DNA of 6,705 nucleotides from the NCBI GenBank assembly GCA_003506995.1, contig DNXB01000125.1, positions 1-6,705 on the forward strand, read 5' to 3'. The notes under the pieces were generated by a model. That model saw only the letters and a list, made by a program, of their open reading frames with translations. It was not told where the DNA came from and did not search any database. This DNA is from Verrucomicrobiales bacterium. Its GTDB lineage: Bacteria > Verrucomicrobiota > Verrucomicrobiia > Verrucomicrobiales > Verrucomicrobiaceae. Below, one piece after another: positions 4,386 through 6,705 of the stretch; the first letter of the stretch is position 1; each line of letters opens with the position of its first letter. The position numbers were made by a program, and so were the translations under genes.

Positions 4386-5783
4386 TCAACCCGTCGGGGT
4401 GAGTTTCAGCGTGGTGAGGCTGCCGGCGCGGAGATAGAGCGTGAGATCGCGGCCGCCTGGGGTGATGGTCTGGTCCGCGATCTTTTCGTGGTTGCGCCGG
4501 TCGTCGGTCTGATGGCGCTCCATGCGGTAGCGGGCGTCGGCCGGGAGGTTTTCCAGACGCAGTTCGTATTCGCGATCGATGCCGGTGTAGTTGCTGATGA
4601 GGATGACGAGGCGGCCGCTCTGCGGGTCGGTGGCGGCCAGGGCGTGCAGGCCGTTGGCATGGGTCGCGCAGGCGAGTTGTTGCAGGCCGTGGGCTTCGCT
4701 GAAGGCAAGGAGCGCGTAATACGGTTTCTCGGGCACACCGTGGGGGCTCCACGTGGCATCCCACACGCCGTTGTCGGTGCGGTAGAAATTGGCGATGGTG
4801 ACGGTGGGCTGGTTCTGGAAGGTGATCAGCGCGCCGAGGATGTAGCTGGCGGCGCGGGCGGTGCGCATGGAGTCGAACAGCTCCTGCCGGAAGTGTTCGC
4901 CGTTGGGGTCGCCGAGTTTGGGCCAGATGTTTTCGAACTCCCAGATGTAGTTGTATTCGGTGCAGACCAGCTCGAGTCCGGCGCGACCGTGCTGCGCCAG
5001 TTGGGTGGTGATGTAGTTGACGCGGTTGACGATTTTTTCGGTGCTGTCGCCGTAGGCGTGGAGCGAGAGGAAATCGAGGGCGTGCGGGTGCGAGTCGAGA
5101 TGGGCGAGAAAGCCCTCGAAGAAGACCCGTCGGCTGGGTTCATCGATGGCGCAACTGCCGTAGCCGCCGATTTTCAGGTGGGGATACTGGCGTTTGAGGA
5201 GGTCGGACGCGACGCTGTACAGCTCGTAGAATTGTGCGGGGGTGCCCGCCCACTGGCCCGCCATGGGCATGTCGGGGCGGCCGAGGTCGGCGTCGGGCTC
5301 GTTCCAGATTTCCCAGTATTCGATGCGGTGGTGAAAGCCATTCGCCCAGCCGTCGTTGTAGTGGGCGATGATCTGGGCGCAGATGCGGGCCCACTTGGCG
5401 CTGTCCTTGGGCGGCTGGTTGTGGAAGCGCACGGGGCCGCTCTCCATGCTATTGCCGAGGCGGTAGATGATGTCGGTGCCGCAGTCCTTGATCGACTGCA
5501 CGTAGTGGTCGGTCAGGCGGAAATCGTAATTGGCCGGGTCGGTTTCGTCGGCGTCGAAGTCGGGGAAAATCGCGGGCACATCCACGCAGGCATGGTGTGC
5601 GAGGTAGGAGTCGTGCAGGCGGGAGTAGGGCAGCCGGGCCTGCTTGAAATACTTGGCGGTGGTGGCGGTGGGTGCGTTGCAGGTGCCGTTGACCGGTTTG
5701 ATGGGGCCGACGATGCGGGCGGCGTCGATGACGAAATCAGGGGCCGCGTTGGGGTCGGTTTCCTTTTTGAGCAGGATGTCCAT
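4386..5783 (-). CDS. GH39-like clan A glycoside hydrolase
   Basis: This 465-residue protein looks like a retaining (beta/alpha)8-barrel glycosidase related to GH39 beta-xylosidases. The acid/base is Glu162 in EYWEIWNEPDADLG, the clan A Asn-Glu-Pro motif. The likely nucleophile is Glu276 in LVCTEYNYIWEF, about 110 residues later as expected. Other family-like stretches are YFKQARLPYSRLHD (45-58), AIFPDFDADETDPANYDF (71-88) and LHAYGDS (241-247). About 380-465 is a beta-rich C-terminal domain. No signal peptide is present, so it probably acts in the cytoplasm on short imported glycans. The ATG at 5783 gives a family-like N-terminus but lacks a clear ribosome binding site. The dioxygenase gene lies 181 bases upstream on the same strand. 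Substrate unknown; xylosidase is only one option. Confidence 0.85.
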   Translation of the reverse strand: MDILLKKETDPNAAPDFVIDAARIVGPIKPVNGTCNAPTATTAKYFKQARLPYSRLHDSYLAHHACVDVPAIFPDFDADETDPANYDFRLTDHYVQSIKDCGTDIIYRLGNSMESGPVRFHNQPPKDSAKWARICAQIIAHYNDGWANGFHHRIEYWEIWNEPDADLGRPDMPMAGQWAGTPAQFYELYSVASDLLKRQYPHLKIGGYGSCAIDEPSRRVFFEGFLAHLDSHPHALDFLSLHAYGDSTEKIVNRVNYITTQLAQHGRAGLELVCTEYNYIWEFENIWPKLGDPNGEHFRQELFDSMRTARAASYILGALITFQNQPTVTIANFYRTDNGVWDATWSPHGVPEKPYYALLAFSEAHGLQQLACATHANGLHALAATDPQSGRLVILISNYTGIDREYELRLENLPADARYRMERHQTDDRRNHEKIADQTITPGGRDLTLYLRAGSLTTLKLTPTG

Positions 5784-5836
5784 GTCGCCGGCAGCCTAAA
5801 CCCACGGAACGGATTGCCGAGGCATTTTGCAGCCCT

Positions 5837-5893
5837 GCATTCACATCGGTGTGAATCTGTGTCGATCTGTGGTTCAACGAAATGAATCTGTGG
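5837..5893. repeat. Intergenic repeat with ATCTGTG units and a 7-bp hairpin
   Basis: ATTCACA (5839-5845) pairs with TGTGAAT (5850-5856) around loop TCGG. The motif AATCTGTG or GATCTGTG appears three times, at about 5854-5861, 5864-5871 and 5885-5892. Read on the other strand it resembles the repeat at 1034-1068. It lies 54-110 bases upstream of the GH39-like start and may have landed between that gene and the dioxygenase. Confidence 0.5.
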
Positions 5894-5931
5894 CGGCGCG
5901 GCAGGGACACCGCGACTTACCGGATCTGGCG

Positions 5932-5950
5932 GCAACTCCGCGACTCTGCA
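5932..5950. repeat. 19-bp direct repeat, copy 2
   Basis: This is the second copy of the repeat at 4317-4335, with two differences. It lies 15 bases beyond the stop of the dioxygenase gene, in the gap before the GH39-like gene. Confidence 0.5.
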
Positions 5951-5964
5951 GCGCGCGGCATATC

Positions 5965-6705
5965 TCACACGTATTTGGCGGGGCCGGTCATGACCTCGAC
6001 CAGACGCGGGTCGGCGCCGGCGAGGATTTTGTCCATTGCCGGCGAGGAGCGCGCCACCTGGCAGCGGAACGCGAGGCTGTCGCCGCGGGCGTATTGCAGC
6101 TGCATGAGGTAGCGCGTTTTCGTGCCGGTGTTGGGGCGGCCGCGGTGCCAAGTCTGGTGGTTGAAAAGATAGATGTCGCCCGCGTGGCAAAAAATCGGCT
6201 CCACGCCGCGGCCTTCAAACACGAGGTTGTCCACCGGCGGCAGGCGGCCGGAGTAGTGACTGCCGGGCACGATCTCGGTGGGACCGTCGTCAAGCGTGAG
6301 GATGTCGGTGAGCGGCACCTGTACGCTCAGCCAGATGAGCGGCAGCCGCGCACTGGCGGGCCAGCGCGGGACATCGGGCGGGAGCGGATGCTCGAGCTTG
6401 TTGCAATCGTCGACGTGCCAGTTGGAGACGGCCTCGCCGGGCTTGTTGCGAATGACATTCTGGCCGCAGAACCGGCATTCCGGGCCGAGAATCTGCTGCA
6501 CGAGCGAATAGATGGGTTCGCGGATGAAGAGCCGGGCGAAGGCGATGTCCTCCTTTTCCGGTTCGCGCACGACAAACCAGCCTTTGCTGGCCTCCTGCAC
6601 GGAGGGGCGCGCGGCAATCTCGTCGGTCAGGGTGCGCAGGCGCGCGCATTCGTCGGCGCCCAGCACGTTGCGGATGACGGCATAACCGTCGCGGTGAAAG
6701 GTATC
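5965..6705 (-). CDS. Phytanoyl-CoA dioxygenase (PhyH) family protein, 5' end missing
   Basis: The frame is open to the right edge: upstream of the GTG at 6666 it continues DTFHRDGYAVIRN, the usual PhyH N-terminal motif. That GTG is therefore an internal Val codon and the true start is outside the window. In the 246 visible residues the Fe(II)/2-oxoglutarate site is present: His97 and Asp99 in SNWHVDD, distal His187 in HQTWHRGRPN, and Arg198 in KTRYLMQLQ as the probable 2-oxoglutarate ligand. GPTEIVPGSH precedes the distal His as expected. Family members hydroxylate diverse small molecules; the substrate here is unknown. PhyH-type genes beside glycoside hydrolases suggest a shared catabolic role, but the 181-base repeat-bearing gap leaves an operon unproven. 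Confidence 0.9.
   Translation of the reverse strand, partial: DTFHRDGYAVIRNVLGADECARLRTLTDEIAARPSVQEASKGWFVVREPEKEDIAFARLFIREPIYSLVQQILGPECRFCGQNVIRNKPGEAVSNWHVDDCNKLEHPLPPDVPRWPASARLPLIWLSVQVPLTDILTLDDGPTEIVPGSHYSGRLPPVDNLVFEGRGVEPIFCHAGDIYLFNHQTWHRGRPNTGTKTRYLMQLQYARGDSLAFRCQVARSSPAMDKILAGADPRLVEVMTGPAKYV

Noticed and set aside
4042..4764. N-terminal extension of the three-TM protein to a 370-residue protein starting at 4764
   Set aside because: The first part is the antisense of no real gene but an out-of-frame shadow of the GH39-like coding strand, Arg/Pro/His-rich; the protein-like pattern begins near 4026-4041.
4335..5885. A 516-codon open frame on the + strand opposite the GH39-like gene
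   Set aside because: It is an antisense shadow in GC-rich DNA: its Val/Gly/Ala-rich translation has no domain, while the minus strand carries both catalytic Glu motifs.
6664..6666. GTG as the start of the dioxygenase
   Set aside because: The frame continues upstream to the window edge with DTFHRDGYAVIRN, a standard PhyH N-terminal motif, so the gene is partial.
1..6705. CRISPR array, tRNA or rRNA genes
   Set aside because: No regularly spaced repeats with unique spacers, no cloverleaf pattern and no rRNA-like sequence were seen.

Overview
The window looks like a chromosomal piece of a high-GC Gram-negative bacterium. The left edge carries lipid A genes in the order fabZ-lpxA. The rest combines glycan-degradation genes, a phytanoyl-CoA-type dioxygenase, a RelE/ParE toxin with a TIGR02574-type antitoxin, and many small intergenic repeats. 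My best guess is Verrucomicrobiota, possibly Opitutaceae. This is inferred from gene content and repeat style and was not checked by any search.

Layout: 1-144 is the 3' end of fabZ, followed six bases later by a complete lpxA (151-939, + strand). A 374-bp gene-free stretch (940-1313) is built of short repeats. It includes a near-perfect symmetric double hairpin (1144-1219) that resembles a REPIN. A BNR-type beta-propeller protein follows on the + strand (1314-2561). From 2680 to 4045 lies a minus-strand accessory block of visibly lower GC. It holds two two-gene units, each with a 4-base ATGA overlap: an antitoxin-toxin pair (3191-2680), and a pair of unrecognised small membrane proteins (4026-3362) with a perfect TATAAT just upstream. 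A further 340 bp without a convincing gene (4046-4385) carries more hairpins and repeats. The right third is minus strand: a GH39-like glycoside hydrolase (5783-4386) and, upstream of it, a phytanoyl-CoA dioxygenase family protein that runs off the right edge (6705-5965).

How the genes may work together: fabZ and lpxA are housekeeping genes linking fatty-acid synthesis to the first step of lipid A. The BNR protein, the GH39-like enzyme and the dioxygenase form a plausible carbohydrate-use neighbourhood. Neither CAZyme-like protein has a visible signal peptide, so both may act on imported oligosaccharides in the cytoplasm. The toxin-antitoxin and membrane-protein units look like a small insertion between the two carbohydrate genes. 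The most interesting observations are the covarying double hairpin and the unrecognised ATGA-coupled membrane pair.
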